From the NCBI RefSeq assembly GCF_004799685.1, contig NZ_CP031312.1:333863-397862 (forward strand): DNA of 64,000 bases, written 5' to 3'. Below the pieces are notes generated by a model. That model did no database searches and was not told where the DNA came from. It worked only from the letters and a program-made list of their open reading frames with translations. The translations under genes and the position numbers were made by a program. Below, one piece after another: positions 49,264 to 58,718 of the stretch. The first letter of the stretch is position 1, and every line of letters starts with the position of its first letter. This DNA is from Halobellus limi (GTDB lineage Archaea > Halobacteriota > Halobacteria > Halobacteriales > Haloferacaceae).

Positions 49264-50463
49264 TCAGTACGCGTCGCGGGCGACTCCGAGCAAGTCCTCG
49301 GCGTCGGCGTCGCGGGGGTTGTCGTGGATCTCGATCGTCTCGAGTGACTTCTCGGCGATCTCGGGGAGGTCGTCCTCGTCGACGTCGAGTTCGCTCAGGC
49401 TCGAGGGAAGGTCGACCTCGTCGATCAGGGCCTCGACCGCCTCGACCGCCTCGCGTGCGGCTTCGACGTCGGACAGCCCGTCGGTGTCGAGCCCCATCGC
49501 TTCGGCGACCTCCGCGTAGCGGGCGGGGTACTCCTCGAGGTTGTACCGCATCACCGGCGGCGTGAACACCGCGATCGCCTCGCCGTGGGGGATCTCGGGA
49601 TACATCCCGCCGGTCACCTCGGCGAGGGAGTGGACCGCGCCGAATCCGGCGAAGTTCTCACAGAAGCCCGCCATGTGCGACCCGTACAGCATCTGCTCGC
49701 GAGCCTCCATATCACCCGTCTCGTAGGCGTCGGGGAGGTGCTCCGGGACGAGCCCCATCACGTGTTTCGTGTACGGCTTGACGAGTTCGGGCGCCCCGGC
49801 GGCGACGTGGTTCTCCAGGGCGTGGGAGAACGCGTCGAACCCGGTCGCAGCGGTCTGCCGCGGCGGGAGCGACGCGGTCAGTTCGGGGTCCACCAGCGAG
49901 ATCTCGGCGCCGAGGTACGGCCCATCGGGGTACAGCGGGGGTTGACCGATCGCCATCTTGAACTCCCTGTCGGGCGCGGTGATCACGGCCCAGTAGTCCA
50001 CCTCGCTCCCGGTCCCGGCCGTCGTCGGGATCGTTATGAGCGGGTGCGGGTGGTTCTCGATACTGCCCGCGGTGACGTCCTCCGGGACGTTCACCTCGTA
50101 CTCCGAAAGTTCCCCGGAGTTGGTCTTCAGAAGCGTCGCGCACTTCGCGGTGTCGATGACGCTCCCGCCGCCCACCGCGACGACCACGTCGAAGTCGCCG
50201 GCGTTCAGCGTCTCCAGGGCGTCGTGGACCATCGCCGTCGTCGGGTTGGGCTCGATTTCGTCGTAGACCTCGTACTCGATCCCCTCGGCTTCGAGCGAGG
50301 ACTCGACGCCGTCGAGGATGCCGGCCGTTCTGATACCCCGGTCGGTGACGACCAGCGCGCTCTCCCACCCCTTCGCGTCGATCACTTCGCCGGCCCGCTC
50401 GCTCTTCCCGTTCCCGAACTCGACCCAGATCGGGAACGAGAAGGTGTACTCGCCGAGGCTCAT
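49264..50463 (-). CDS. Iron-containing alcohol dehydrogenase
   Basis: The 399-residue group III alcohol dehydrogenase has the NAD-binding region (VVAVGGGSVIDTAKCATLL), PLITIPTTAGTGSEVDYWAVI and the metal ligands: Asp and His in ATGFDAFSHALENH, and two His in FGAVHSLAEVTGGMYPEIPHGEAIA. It interconverts an alcohol and an aldehyde or ketone with NAD(P). A ribosome-binding-like GGAGGGAGGG lies 4-13 bp before the ATG. It is divergent from an aldehyde dehydrogenase, so together they could oxidise an alcohol to an acid. A palindromic AT-rich box at about 50553-50567 may serve both. Confidence 0.92.
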   Translation of the reverse strand: MSLGEYTFSFPIWVEFGNGKSERAGEVIDAKGWESALVVTDRGIRTAGILDGVESSLEAEGIEYEVYDEIEPNPTTAMVHDALETLNAGDFDVVVAVGGGSVIDTAKCATLLKTNSGELSEYEVNVPEDVTAGSIENHPHPLITIPTTAGTGSEVDYWAVITAPDREFKMAIGQPPLYPDGPYLGAEISLVDPELTASLPPRQTAATGFDAFSHALENHVAAGAPELVKPYTKHVMGLVPEHLPDAYETGDMEAREQMLYGSHMAGFCENFAGFGAVHSLAEVTGGMYPEIPHGEAIAVFTPPVMRYNLEEYPARYAEVAEAMGLDTDGLSDVEAAREAVEAVEALIDEVDLPSSLSELDVDEDDLPEIAEKSLETIEIHDNPRDADAEDLLGVARDAY

Positions 50464-50651
50464 CGTCCCTCCCTCCGCGCGGACGGGGTGGCTGTGCTAC
50501 TCGTCGGACAGTCGCGGCTGTTGTGTCGCATCCACACGAAATTCGAGAAACACAACGTATAAATATAATGGAAAAAGCAACAATCGCTCGTTGCATCCGG
50601 ACGGACCCGTATCGTGAGAAGTTTTTTGAACCGGTGAGAGATACAGCCGGT

Positions 50652-52166
50652 ATGGACAGTACGCGACCAGACAGTGGTACGATCGCCGAGCGACACCGCT
50701 CGAAACACCGGGAGGCGACGGCCGACGTCGAGTTCGGCGCGTGGATCGACGGCGAGCGCCGCACCGGGGGACCGAAACAGGGGATCGAGGATCCGGTGAT
50801 CGGTGAATCGATCGTCGACGTCCCACAGTCCGACGCCGGCGACGTCGACGACGCCGTCGACGCGGCGTGGGACACCTTCGAAGGCGGATGGGAGGACACC
50901 ACCGTCCGCGACCGGTCGGAGCGCCTCTTCGAGTGGGCCGAGGTCCTAGCGGATCACGTCGAGGAACTCACGTTGCTGGAGTGTCTGGACTGCGGCAAGC
51001 CGATCTCGCAGGCCCGCGGCGAGGTCGAGGGCGCGATCGACACCCTGGAGTTCTACGCGTCCGCGATTCGGGGGCAACGCGGCAGCGAGGTACCGGCAGG
51101 AGAGGATCTCCACCTCTACACGAAACGGGAGCCCTACGGCGTCGTCGGACAGGTCGTCCCCTGGAACTACCCCCTGTGGGCGGCCGCCTGGAAACTCGGT
51201 CCGGCGCTCGCCGCGGGCAACGCGTGCGTCCTGAAGCCCGCCAGCGACACGCCGCTGTCGACGGTCCGCGCCGCGCAGCTCTCGGCGGGCGTCTTCCCCG
51301 ACGGCGCGCTCAACGTCGTGCCGGGATCGGGCAGCGAGGTCGGGCAGGCGATCGCGGAACACGAAGAGATTCGGAAGGTCTCGTTCACCGGTAGCACCGG
51401 CGTCGGCAGCGGGGTGATGCGCGCGGCCGCCGACCGGGTCGCGCCGGTGACGCTGGAACTCGGCGGCAAGTCCCCGTTCATCGTCTTCCCCGACGCGGAT
51501 CTCGACAAGGTCGTCCAGGCCGTCGCCGACGGTATCTTCTACAGCACCGGCGAGATCTGCGACGCCTTCTCCCGGGCGTTAGTCCACGAATCGATCGCCG
51601 ACGAATTCACCGAGCGGTTCGTCGAGGCGGCCGAATCCTACGTATTGGGGGACCCGCTCGACGAGGAGACGACGATGGGGCCACTGACCTCGAAGAGCCA
51701 GTTCGAGACCGTAACCGACTACGTCGAGACCGGCAAGGAGGAGGCGAATCTGCTCTGTGGCGGCGGGCGGCCGGACGACCCGGAGCTGACCGACGGCTAC
51801 TACGTCGAACCGACCGTCTTCGACGGCGTGACGAACGACATGACCGTCGGCTGCGAGGAGATCTTCGGGCCGGTCCAGACGATCCAGACGTTCGAGAGCT
51901 ACGACGAGGCGATCGAACTCGCGAACGACACGCAGTACGGGCTCGCCTCCGGCATCGGGACCGAGAGCACGTCGCTCGTCCATCAGACCGCCGACGACCT
52001 GGACGCCGGCCTCGTGTACGTCAACGAGTACGGGCCGATTATGCCAGACGCGCCCTACGGCGGGTTCAAGCGGTCGGGCTTCGGGAAGGACCTGGGGCTG
52101 GAGGCCCTCGATCACTACCAGCGTCAGAAGAGCGTATACGTGAACCTCGACGAGCCCGAACTCTAA
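50652..52166 (+). CDS. Aldehyde dehydrogenase family protein
   Basis: From ATG 50652 the enzyme is 504 residues. It shows the NAD+-dependent aldehyde dehydrogenase active site: VVPWNYPLWAAAWKLGPALAAGN (Asn172), SFTGSTGVG, the general base LELGGKSPF (Glu269) and the nucleophile GEICDAFSR (Cys303). The profile is closest to betaine-aldehyde-type enzymes. It oxidises an aldehyde, probably the product of the divergent iron alcohol dehydrogenase. The in-frame codons before 50652 lie upstream of a TATA-like AAGTTTTTTGAACC (about 50619-50632), so I reject them. Confidence 0.93.
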   Translation: MDSTRPDSGTIAERHRSKHREATADVEFGAWIDGERRTGGPKQGIEDPVIGESIVDVPQSDAGDVDDAVDAAWDTFEGGWEDTTVRDRSERLFEWAEVLADHVEELTLLECLDCGKPISQARGEVEGAIDTLEFYASAIRGQRGSEVPAGEDLHLYTKREPYGVVGQVVPWNYPLWAAAWKLGPALAAGNACVLKPASDTPLSTVRAAQLSAGVFPDGALNVVPGSGSEVGQAIAEHEEIRKVSFTGSTGVGSGVMRAAADRVAPVTLELGGKSPFIVFPDADLDKVVQAVADGIFYSTGEICDAFSRALVHESIADEFTERFVEAAESYVLGDPLDEETTMGPLTSKSQFETVTDYVETGKEEANLLCGGGRPDDPELTDGYYVEPTVFDGVTNDMTVGCEEIFGPVQTIQTFESYDEAIELANDTQYGLASGIGTESTSLVHQTADDLDAGLVYVNEYGPIMPDAPYGGFKRSGFGKDLGLEALDHYQRQKSVYVNLDEPEL

Positions 52167-52396
52167 GTTGGTCGCCCCCGGGATAGCCCCGCGTCCGACA
52201 CACGGACGCGGGGATCCGTCGAGATGCCCGGACCGGAACCCGAACCACCGCCGTGGGCTCCGAATATGAATCCGTTCTGGTGTCTCTGCGAGTCGCGAAC
52301 GCCCGACACAGGCTCCTCAGGCCGCTCTTCACGACGCCGTTTCGCGGTTCTCTCACCAAAGATTTTTATTTTGCAACTGAGTGGATGGGACCACTT

Positions 52397-53419
52397 ATGG
52401 GAATCCTATCCGACATCAAGGAGAAGCTCAACCAGGAGAACGCCTCGCGGGAGAGCGCCGGGATGGACAAAGACCCGGGGGTGACCCGTCTCTTCTTCGC
52501 GACGGACATCCACGGGTCCACGGCGTGTTGGCGGAAGTTCGTCAACAGCGCGGACTTCTACGACGCCGACGTGCTGATACTCGGCGGCGACACCACGGGC
52601 AAGGCGATATTCCCGATCGTCGACGAGGGCGACCGCTACACCTACACGCGGCAGGGCGACGAGCACTCGATCACCGACGAGGCCGAACTCGACGACCTGC
52701 TGGAGTCGCTGGAAAACACGGGCTACTACCCGTACGTGATGGAGCAGGCGGAGTACGAGACGCTACAGGACGCCGAGGACGCCGACGAGCGCCAGAACGA
52801 GATCTTCATCTCCGAGATGAAAGACCGCATCGAAGAGTGGATCCAGTTCGGCGAGGAGCGGCTCGACGACACGCCCGTGTACGCCAGCCCCGGCAACGAC
52901 GACCCCTTCGAGATCGACGAGGTGTGGGAGTCCTCAGAGCTCGTCCGCCTCGTGGAGGGCGAGGTCGTCGACGTCGGGCAGGGATACCAGATGGCCAGTT
53001 CCGGGTGGACGCACCCGACGCCGTGGGACACGGACCGCGAGGAGTCCGAGGAGGAGCTCCGCGAGCGACTCGAAGACGTCGTCGCGGGGATCGACGATTA
53101 CGACCGGGCGATCTTCAACTTCCACGAACCGCCGTACGACTCGGGCCTCGACGAGGCCCCTGAACTGGACGAGGACCTCCGCCCGAAGTTCGGCGCGCAG
53201 TCGACAGAGCCCGTCGGGAGCGAATCGGTCCGAGAGATCATCGAGGAGTACCAGCCGCCGCTGTCGCTGCACGGACACATCCACGAGTCCCGCGGGGAGG
53301 CCGAGATCGGCGAGACGACCGCGATCAACCCCGGAAGCGTCTACTCGGAGGGGTCGCTCCAGGGGGCCGTCGTCGATCTCACGCCGGAGGTCGACGTCGT
53401 CGGCCTCGTCCGGGGGTAG
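52397..53419 (+). CDS. Calcineurin-like metallophosphoesterase
   Basis: From ATG 52397 the product is 340 residues. The dimetal site is complete: FFATDIHGS (D37, H39), LILGGDTTG (D65), YASPGNDD, FNFHEPPY and SLHGHIHES, ending with AINPGSVYSEG. An acidic insert (about 75-150) separates the second and third motifs. It hydrolyses a phosphoester; the substrate is unknown. A TATA-like GATTTTTATT (52361-52370) about 30 bp upstream supports this start over the longer frame. It lies upstream of a nucleotidyltransferase-fold gene (46-bp gap) and may be co-transcribed with it. Confidence 0.9.
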   Translation: MGILSDIKEKLNQENASRESAGMDKDPGVTRLFFATDIHGSTACWRKFVNSADFYDADVLILGGDTTGKAIFPIVDEGDRYTYTRQGDEHSITDEAELDDLLESLENTGYYPYVMEQAEYETLQDAEDADERQNEIFISEMKDRIEEWIQFGEERLDDTPVYASPGNDDPFEIDEVWESSELVRLVEGEVVDVGQGYQMASSGWTHPTPWDTDREESEEELRERLEDVVAGIDDYDRAIFNFHEPPYDSGLDEAPELDEDLRPKFGAQSTEPVGSESVREIIEEYQPPLSLHGHIHESRGEAEIGETTAINPGSVYSEGSLQGAVVDLTPEVDVVGLVRG

Positions 53420-53465
53420 ATTTATTTGCCGCGGTAGTGCTACACGATAGCTAGGTGCTACCGCC

Positions 53466-54218
53466 GTGAGCCAGACCGAGCCGCGATCCGATCCGATCGA
53501 AGAGGCCGAACGGGTGATCGAGCGTGCCGACGAGCGGGGGCTGACGGTCCGTCTGATCGGCGGAACGGCGATCAACCGGCACTCCGAGACCGCCCGTGAG
53601 GAGCCGTTCAAGCGAGGGTACCGCGACGTCGACTTCGTGGGACGGCGCGAGGAGGAAGAGGAGATGACCGACCTGATGCTGGATCTGGGCTACGAGGCGA
53701 ACGAGCGGTTCAACACGATGCGGCGGTTCCGGTTGGAGTTCTTCGATCCGGTGAACGACCGCAAGGCCGACTACGTCATCGACCGCTTCGATTTCTGTCA
53801 CGCCTGGGGCCTGCGCGACCGGATCGACATCGACCACCCGACGGTACCCATCGAGGATCTGCTCCTCTCGAAGCTCCAGATCGTCGAGGTGAGCGACCGC
53901 GACGTCCGCGACATCGTCGCGATGGTGACCGATCACCCGATCGAACCCGGAAGCGACGACACCGAGGTCGTCGATTCGGCGTACGTCGCCGGGCTCTGTG
54001 CCGACGACTGGGGGCTGTGGCGGACGGTCACCTACAGCCTCGATAGGGTCCGCGAGTACGTCGAATCGAACGACCTGCCGATCGACGAGTCGGAGGTGCT
54101 CTCGCGGCTCGACGCCCTCCGGAGCGAGATCGACGACCACCCGAAGAGCCTGCGGTGGAAGCTGCGCTCTATCGTCGGCGAGCACAAGCAGTGGTACAAG
54201 CGCCCGGAACTCGGGTAG
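53466..54218 (+). CDS. Nucleotidyltransferase-fold protein
   Basis: The 250-residue protein (GTG start) has the nucleotidyltransferase core: a G-G-T-A loop (VRLIGGTAINRHS) followed by an acidic R-D-V-D-F pair (D54, D56), then DRKADYVIDRFDFCHAWGL and a helical C-terminal half. It resembles AbiEii-like or other single-domain nucleotidyltransferases that modify RNA, proteins or small molecules. No toxin-antitoxin partner is adjacent, and the downstream gene is a permease on the other strand. Activity is unproven. Confidence 0.75.
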   Translation: MSQTEPRSDPIEEAERVIERADERGLTVRLIGGTAINRHSETAREEPFKRGYRDVDFVGRREEEEEMTDLMLDLGYEANERFNTMRRFRLEFFDPVNDRKADYVIDRFDFCHAWGLRDRIDIDHPTVPIEDLLLSKLQIVEVSDRDVRDIVAMVTDHPIEPGSDDTEVVDSAYVAGLCADDWGLWRTVTYSLDRVREYVESNDLPIDESEVLSRLDALRSEIDDHPKSLRWKLRSIVGEHKQWYKRPELG

Positions 54219-54346
54219 CGGCTCTCCGGGGTGACGTTCGCGCTTAGAACCGCGGCGACAGCGAGCCGATATCGTCAAAAAAAAACGACGCCGATATCGC
54301 GGAAGTCGGCGACGCCGTCGGTTCTGCGTCGCCGTCGACGGCGCGA

Positions 54347-55933
54347 TCAGTCCTTGGGGATCTCAGAGTGGAGGTTGTCGAGGTCGACGCCCTCCTGGGC
54401 TCTGTAGTACTTCATCCCGACGTAGATGATCGCCGAGAGGAGATAGAGGACGCCGAGGAACCCCATAGAGCGCATGTTGTTGAGCCCGTAGACGCTCTCG
54501 GTCGCCCAGAGGTAGAACACCGAGAGCAGGATCAGGACGTAGACGCCCGCGACGATCGAGACGACCGGGACGCCGGCGATCTCGTACTTCGAGACCGGGT
54601 TCTTCGAGAACAGTTCCGGGCGCCGCCACGGGAACAGCATACAGGCGATCGTCGACCCGAGGAACGTCACGGCGATCGCGAACGTCGCCGCCAGGGTCAG
54701 CGTCTGGAAGCCGGGAGCGAAGAAGTAGATCACCGTGAGGATCGCGGCCGGGATCGCCATCAGCAGGATCGCGTAGATGGGCGTGTTGTACCGTCCCTTG
54801 ACCTCCGAGAAGACCTCGGGGATGGTCCGGTCGAACGCCGTCGCGAAGATGACGCGCGTCGAGGAGAGGAACACCGTCCCCGACCACGCGAAGAACCACC
54901 CGGCCATCAGGATCGCCATCAGCTTCGCGAGGACGCCGTTGCCCATCGCGATCGCCGCCAGCGTCGTCGGCGAGGAGAGCCACTGCTGGGCGCCCGCGCC
55001 GACGAAGTAGTTGTAGTTCAGCGCCTGGTAGAACGTGTACCCGATCGCGGAATCGAAGAGCGGCCACAGGACGATCGCGAGTCCGGCCGCGGCGATCAGC
55101 GCACCCTCGAAGACGCCGAACATCTTCTTGAACTCGCCCGCCTCGCGGACCTCGCCGAACAGGGTCGAACCCCAGACGGTCCACATTATCCAGAACAGGA
55201 GCATCGGGAAGAGCTTGTAGGACGCCCCCCAGTTGAGGCTCCAAAGCGAGGCGAAGCTAACTTCGGTTCCCTCGACGATGCCGTTGTAGGTCGTGTCCAT
55301 CCCCCACGCGGCCATCTGAGAGTCGAACGCCGACTGGAACTGTGCGGGGTTCGTCGTGAGCAGCCCGCCGACGAAGATGAGAAGGCCGACGACGCCGAGG
55401 TAAAACAGCGTCTGTTGGATCCGCGCGTACCACTTCATCCCGAGGCTCACGTAGATGAACACGAACGCCACGACGATCATCGAGGAGGCGAAGAGCCCCA
55501 GACTCGAGTTCCAGAAGTTCGCCAGTTCGACGAACCCGAAGAGCGCCGAGACCGGCCCCAGCACGAGCCACGAGAGGATCGAACCGTAGATCGGCACCCA
55601 CAGCCACAGGATGAACACCCAGCCGGGCCACGAGAGGAAGAACCCCCAGAACCCGCTCAACAGCCGACTCTGCCACACGTAGTCGCCGCCGACGCGCGGC
55701 ATCGAGGCCACGAGCGTCGCGTACACGACGTTCTGTAACGTGATCGCGACGACCGCGATCAACGTCGCCAGTATCGGGCTTCCCTGGGGGATGAACGCGT
55801 TGAACGTCCAGATGTAGAAGCCCAACGTGACGATGTTTACCGACAGGAACGCGTATATTCCTGCGTCGTACGAGGACCAGTCTCGAACTAGCCCCGTCGC
55901 TTCTCGAACGAATAGGGTATCGTCCCCTGACAT
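54347..55933 (-). CDS. APC superfamily amino acid/amine permease
   Basis: From ATG 55933 the permease has 528 residues and about 12 transmembrane helices (start MSGDDTLFVREATGLVRDWS). Features include GGDYVWQSRLLSGFWGFFLSWPG, the long helix pair with WIMWTVWGSTLFGEVREAGEFKK, and FLSSTRVIFATAFDRTIPEVFSEV, typical of the APC family. It probably imports an amino acid or polyamine. A GGAGGT (55941-55946) lies 8 bp before the ATG, and a TATA-like ATATATAAAAC (minus strand, about 55986-55996) about 55 bp upstream. An AT-rich island lies upstream. Confidence 0.9.
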   Translation of the reverse strand: MSGDDTLFVREATGLVRDWSSYDAGIYAFLSVNIVTLGFYIWTFNAFIPQGSPILATLIAVVAITLQNVVYATLVASMPRVGGDYVWQSRLLSGFWGFFLSWPGWVFILWLWVPIYGSILSWLVLGPVSALFGFVELANFWNSSLGLFASSMIVVAFVFIYVSLGMKWYARIQQTLFYLGVVGLLIFVGGLLTTNPAQFQSAFDSQMAAWGMDTTYNGIVEGTEVSFASLWSLNWGASYKLFPMLLFWIMWTVWGSTLFGEVREAGEFKKMFGVFEGALIAAAGLAIVLWPLFDSAIGYTFYQALNYNYFVGAGAQQWLSSPTTLAAIAMGNGVLAKLMAILMAGWFFAWSGTVFLSSTRVIFATAFDRTIPEVFSEVKGRYNTPIYAILLMAIPAAILTVIYFFAPGFQTLTLAATFAIAVTFLGSTIACMLFPWRRPELFSKNPVSKYEIAGVPVVSIVAGVYVLILLSVFYLWATESVYGLNNMRSMGFLGVLYLLSAIIYVGMKYYRAQEGVDLDNLHSEIPKD

Positions 55934-55974
55934 AGCGGACCTCCGTGACAAGCCAGAACACGGTAACACTTAAC

Positions 55975-56195
55975 GGTACTGGTTGTTTTATATATTATTG
56001 GAGAAATGAGAAAACAGAGTAGTAATCGAAAATAGATGTATATATTTTTTATATGAATATGATCTGATCGAATAAGTAGCGTCTAAATTAGGGGTATTCG
56101 TAAATAAGATCGAATTTGAGACTTTATCGAGAGAAGGATATATTTGTAGAACTATAATAAATCGAATTTCCAATTAAAAGTATATAGACGATCGG
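55975..56195. other. AT-rich island
   Basis: By my count about 27% of bases are G or C over 55981-56190, against a strongly G+C-rich background. It contains runs such as TATATATTTTTTATATGAATAT but no perfect long repeat. A minus-strand frame 55988-56173 (61 codons) is not acidic and is probably spurious. The region holds the permease promoter; the rest is unexplained. Confidence 0.6.
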
Positions 56196-57224
56196 TTATC
56201 GCAGGACGGCCGTGATTCCCAACACCTCGGTGATCAGCCACGCGACGAACAGCAGGTAGCACACCAAAAGCCCGTACGACTCGGCCTTACTGAGCCGCAG
56301 ATCGGTCCGAATCATCGCGAACAACACGACGGTCGCCAGCGTCAGAACCGCGAACATCGGGACGGCCGTCGCGAAGTCGATCGTGACGCTCCCGGCGATG
56401 AGGACGCCGATCGGAATCGCGACCAGCAGGTCGAAGGTGTTCGAGCCGAGCACGTTGGCGAGGCTGGTGACGCTGTTGTCGTTGCGGGCCGACCGGACGC
56501 TGACGAGCAGGTCGGGCAGGCTCGTCGCCGCGGCGACGATCGTCACCCCGGCGAGCAGTTCCGGAATCCCGAACGTGGACGAAAGCGACTCGACGCTCCC
56601 CACGAGCTGTTCGACCGCGACGAGGATCAGCGCGAGGCCGGCGCCGAGCGTCAACCACTGCCGGCGGATGCTCGCGTCGACGACGCCCTCGTCGCCGTGA
56701 TCGGAGACGTCCTGCCACTGGATAAAGAGGTACAGCCCGTAGAGGAGTAACGGGACCACAGCGAGCGGCCGGGTGATCCGTCCCACGAGCGGCGGTGCGT
56801 CCGGGACCGGCACGTAGATGACCGCGAAGGCGAACGTGATGATCAGCGCGGACACCGCGATCATGTAGAACTGCGCCTCCTTGTACACGAGCGTCCGGTT
56901 TGTCTCCAGCGTGTCGGCCGCGGCGAGTCCCGACAACGCGGGGATGACGAGGATGTTGAATATCGCGGAGCCGACGACGGCACCGACGCCGATGTCGAAC
57001 ACGCCCGAGAGGGCGGCGACCACGACGCTCGAGAGCTCCGGGAAACTGGATCCGATCGCGACGACGATCGATCCCTGAACGACGGCCGGGAGCCCGTAGT
57101 GCGCGGACAGCCGCTCCGCGGACGTCTCGAGCCACCCGCTCCCGATCCAGATCAATCCGGTTGCGAGGAGGACGACGGTCCCGTTCACGAGCGGCGTATT
57201 GGGGAGGAATCCGAGCAGCGCCAT
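56196..57224 (-). CDS. Na+/Ca2+ exchanger family (CaCA) cation antiporter
   Basis: I start this 342-residue protein at ATG 57224 (MALLGFLPNTPLVNG). Ten or more transmembrane helices form two inverted halves, each with an alpha-repeat: VVAIGSSFPELSSVVVAAL and TIVAAATSLPDLLVSV (G/A-[ST]-S-x-P-[DE]). These residues bind the exchanged cations. It likely exchanges Na+ or H+ against Ca2+ or another cation. It is upstream of the permease and separated from it by the AT-rich island. Confidence 0.9.
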   Translation of the reverse strand: MALLGFLPNTPLVNGTVVLLATGLIWIGSGWLETSAERLSAHYGLPAVVQGSIVVAIGSSFPELSSVVVAALSGVFDIGVGAVVGSAIFNILVIPALSGLAAADTLETNRTLVYKEAQFYMIAVSALIITFAFAVIYVPVPDAPPLVGRITRPLAVVPLLLYGLYLFIQWQDVSDHGDEGVVDASIRRQWLTLGAGLALILVAVEQLVGSVESLSSTFGIPELLAGVTIVAAATSLPDLLVSVRSARNDNSVTSLANVLGSNTFDLLVAIPIGVLIAGSVTIDFATAVPMFAVLTLATVVLFAMIRTDLRLSKAESYGLLVCYLLFVAWLITEVLGITAVLR

Positions 57225-57286
57225 CGGTTGGAACCGTCTCGAAGCGGACGAAAGAACGTACCGGTCGGGAGCGCGTTTCGGACCGA

Positions 57287-58201
57287 TCAGCGCTCCGGCG
57301 CGCGATACAGCAGGTCGTACTGGTGCGCGACGTACGTCAGCGACCCCGCCGCGAGTTGCTCCCGACGCGTCGCGAGCCACGAGTCGAAGCCGTCGACCGA
57401 GTGAGACGACGAGCCGACCGCCTCCTCGACGAACCCGAGGATCCGAGACAGGAAGTACCGCTCGTCGGCGGGGTAGCGCGAACCCCGCGGGCGGACGATC
57501 CAGTCGGAACTTCCGACCGCCAGAAGCGTCCCCGCGCGCCGGCCGAGGAGCTCGATCAGGTGACGGCCGGCGCGGACGTCTCTCCCCCGTCGGGCGTCGA
57601 TCGCGGCGTGGTAGGCCGCCTCGACGGCGTCGTCGGCCGGGTGGTCCGGTTGGAAGATCGTCCCGCCGTCGAACGTGATCGGGACGTACGCCAGCCCGCC
57701 CGGGCGGAGGGCGGATTCGACCGCCGAGACGAACCGGGAGAGCGGGACGAGATCGGCGAACGCCTGGGCGAGGACCAGGTCGCAGTCTGAGACGGCTTCG
57801 AGCGTCTCGAGCGCGTCTGCGGTCGCGAACGCGACGTCGAGATCGGCGACCGTGAACCCGGCGCCGGGCCGGCCGGTCGGACCGGTCCAGTCCGTCTCGT
57901 CGGGCGAACCGGTCCGGTCAGTCCGGGCGGCGACGCGGTACCCTCGACGCCGGAGGGCCTTCGGGCGGACGTCGCGGGCGAAGGCGACGATGCGCGCGTC
58001 GGTGTCGACGCCGAGGTACCGCCCGGAATCGATCCCCCACGAGCGGAGCCGAGAGACCGTGACGCCGGTTCCGCACCCGGCCTCGACGATTCGGGGATCC
58101 GACGGGAGCGCGGCGAGCAGGCGCTCCCGAACGCGTCGCGAGAGGGCCCGGTCGTCGACCGAACGCTTCGATTCGAGGTATCTAGGTCGCGCGTGGTTCA
58201 T
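57287..58201 (-). CDS. SAM-dependent methyltransferase (class I)
   Basis: The 304-residue product has the SAM motif RIVEAGCGTGVTVSRLRSWG, an acidic second motif (YLGVDTDARIVAFA), a core strand ATADALETLEAVSDCDLVLAQAFADLVPLS and a C-terminal substrate domain. I use ATG 58201, 12 bp after a GTG. It is the last gene of the unit zinc dehydrogenase-pterin synthase-methyltransferase (25-bp gap from the previous gene). The substrate is unknown. Confidence 0.82.
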   Translation of the reverse strand: MNHARPRYLESKRSVDDRALSRRVRERLLAALPSDPRIVEAGCGTGVTVSRLRSWGIDSGRYLGVDTDARIVAFARDVRPKALRRRGYRVAARTDRTGSPDETDWTGPTGRPGAGFTVADLDVAFATADALETLEAVSDCDLVLAQAFADLVPLSRFVSAVESALRPGGLAYVPITFDGGTIFQPDHPADDAVEAAYHAAIDARRGRDVRAGRHLIELLGRRAGTLLAVGSSDWIVRPRGSRYPADERYFLSRILGFVEEAVGSSSHSVDGFDSWLATRREQLAAGSLTYVAHQYDLLYRAPER

Positions 58202-58226
58202 CGGCCCGACCACCGACCGGGGGCCG

Positions 58227-58634
58227 TCATTCCCCGAGCCGGCGGCTGTGGCTGGCCCAGGAGACGTCGTCCTCCCAGATCCGGACGGTCAGCCCCGTCG
58301 GGTTGGGATCGGCCAGCGCCTCGACCACGCGGTCGCCGAACAGTCGGGCGAAGTGCTCGATGCTCGGGTTGAGCCCCTCGAACTCGGGGAGGTCGTTGAG
58401 CAGCGCGTCGCGGTAGCGGGCCTCGAGGTCGTCGAGGAGCGCGTCGACGGCGTCGATGTCGACGAGGTACCCGTACTCGCCGAGGGTCGGCCCCGAAAAC
58501 CGCAGTTCGACCGTGAACTGGTGGCTGTGGACGACTCCCTCGGGGCCGGGGTCGGGGACTGTCAGGTAGTGCTGTGCGATGAACGATCTCGTGACGGTCA
58601 GTTCGTACCCGTCGTCGGCGTCGGTCCGTGTCAT
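58227..58634 (-). CDS. 6-pyruvoyl-tetrahydropterin synthase / QueD family protein
   Basis: From ATG 58634 the product is 135 residues. The pterin-synthase fold is seen with its zinc ligands: His in FIAQHYLT, then the HSH pair in GVVHSHQFTVE, plus GYLVDIDAVDALL and EHFARLF. The terminal WEDDVSWASH gives the expected Glu and His. The usual catalytic Cys (C-x3-H-x-H) is replaced by Glu in PEGVVHSH, as in archaeal PTPS-III-type proteins (from memory). It therefore may not make the normal queuosine precursor. It lies between a zinc dehydrogenase and a methyltransferase on the same strand. Confidence 0.82.
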   Translation of the reverse strand: MTRTDADDGYELTVTRSFIAQHYLTVPDPGPEGVVHSHQFTVELRFSGPTLGEYGYLVDIDAVDALLDDLEARYRDALLNDLPEFEGLNPSIEHFARLFGDRVVEALADPNPTGLTVRIWEDDVSWASHSRRLGE

Positions 58635-58718
58635 AGTAATTCGTGGTTCTCGTTGCATATCACTGGTAGGTCACCAGCAATCTTCCGTTGCGGGTCACCG
58701 GCACTCGTCCGTCGCATA

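Noticed and set aside
54368..55738. Long plus-strand frame (456 codons) opposite the APC permease
   Set aside because: It is Arg/Asp/Glu-alternating shadow sequence complementary to a clear permease, with no recognisable domain.
55988..56173. 61-codon ORF in the AT-rich island
   Set aside because: The predicted peptide is rich in Ile, Tyr, Ser and Phe and lacks acidic residues, unlike every neighbour.
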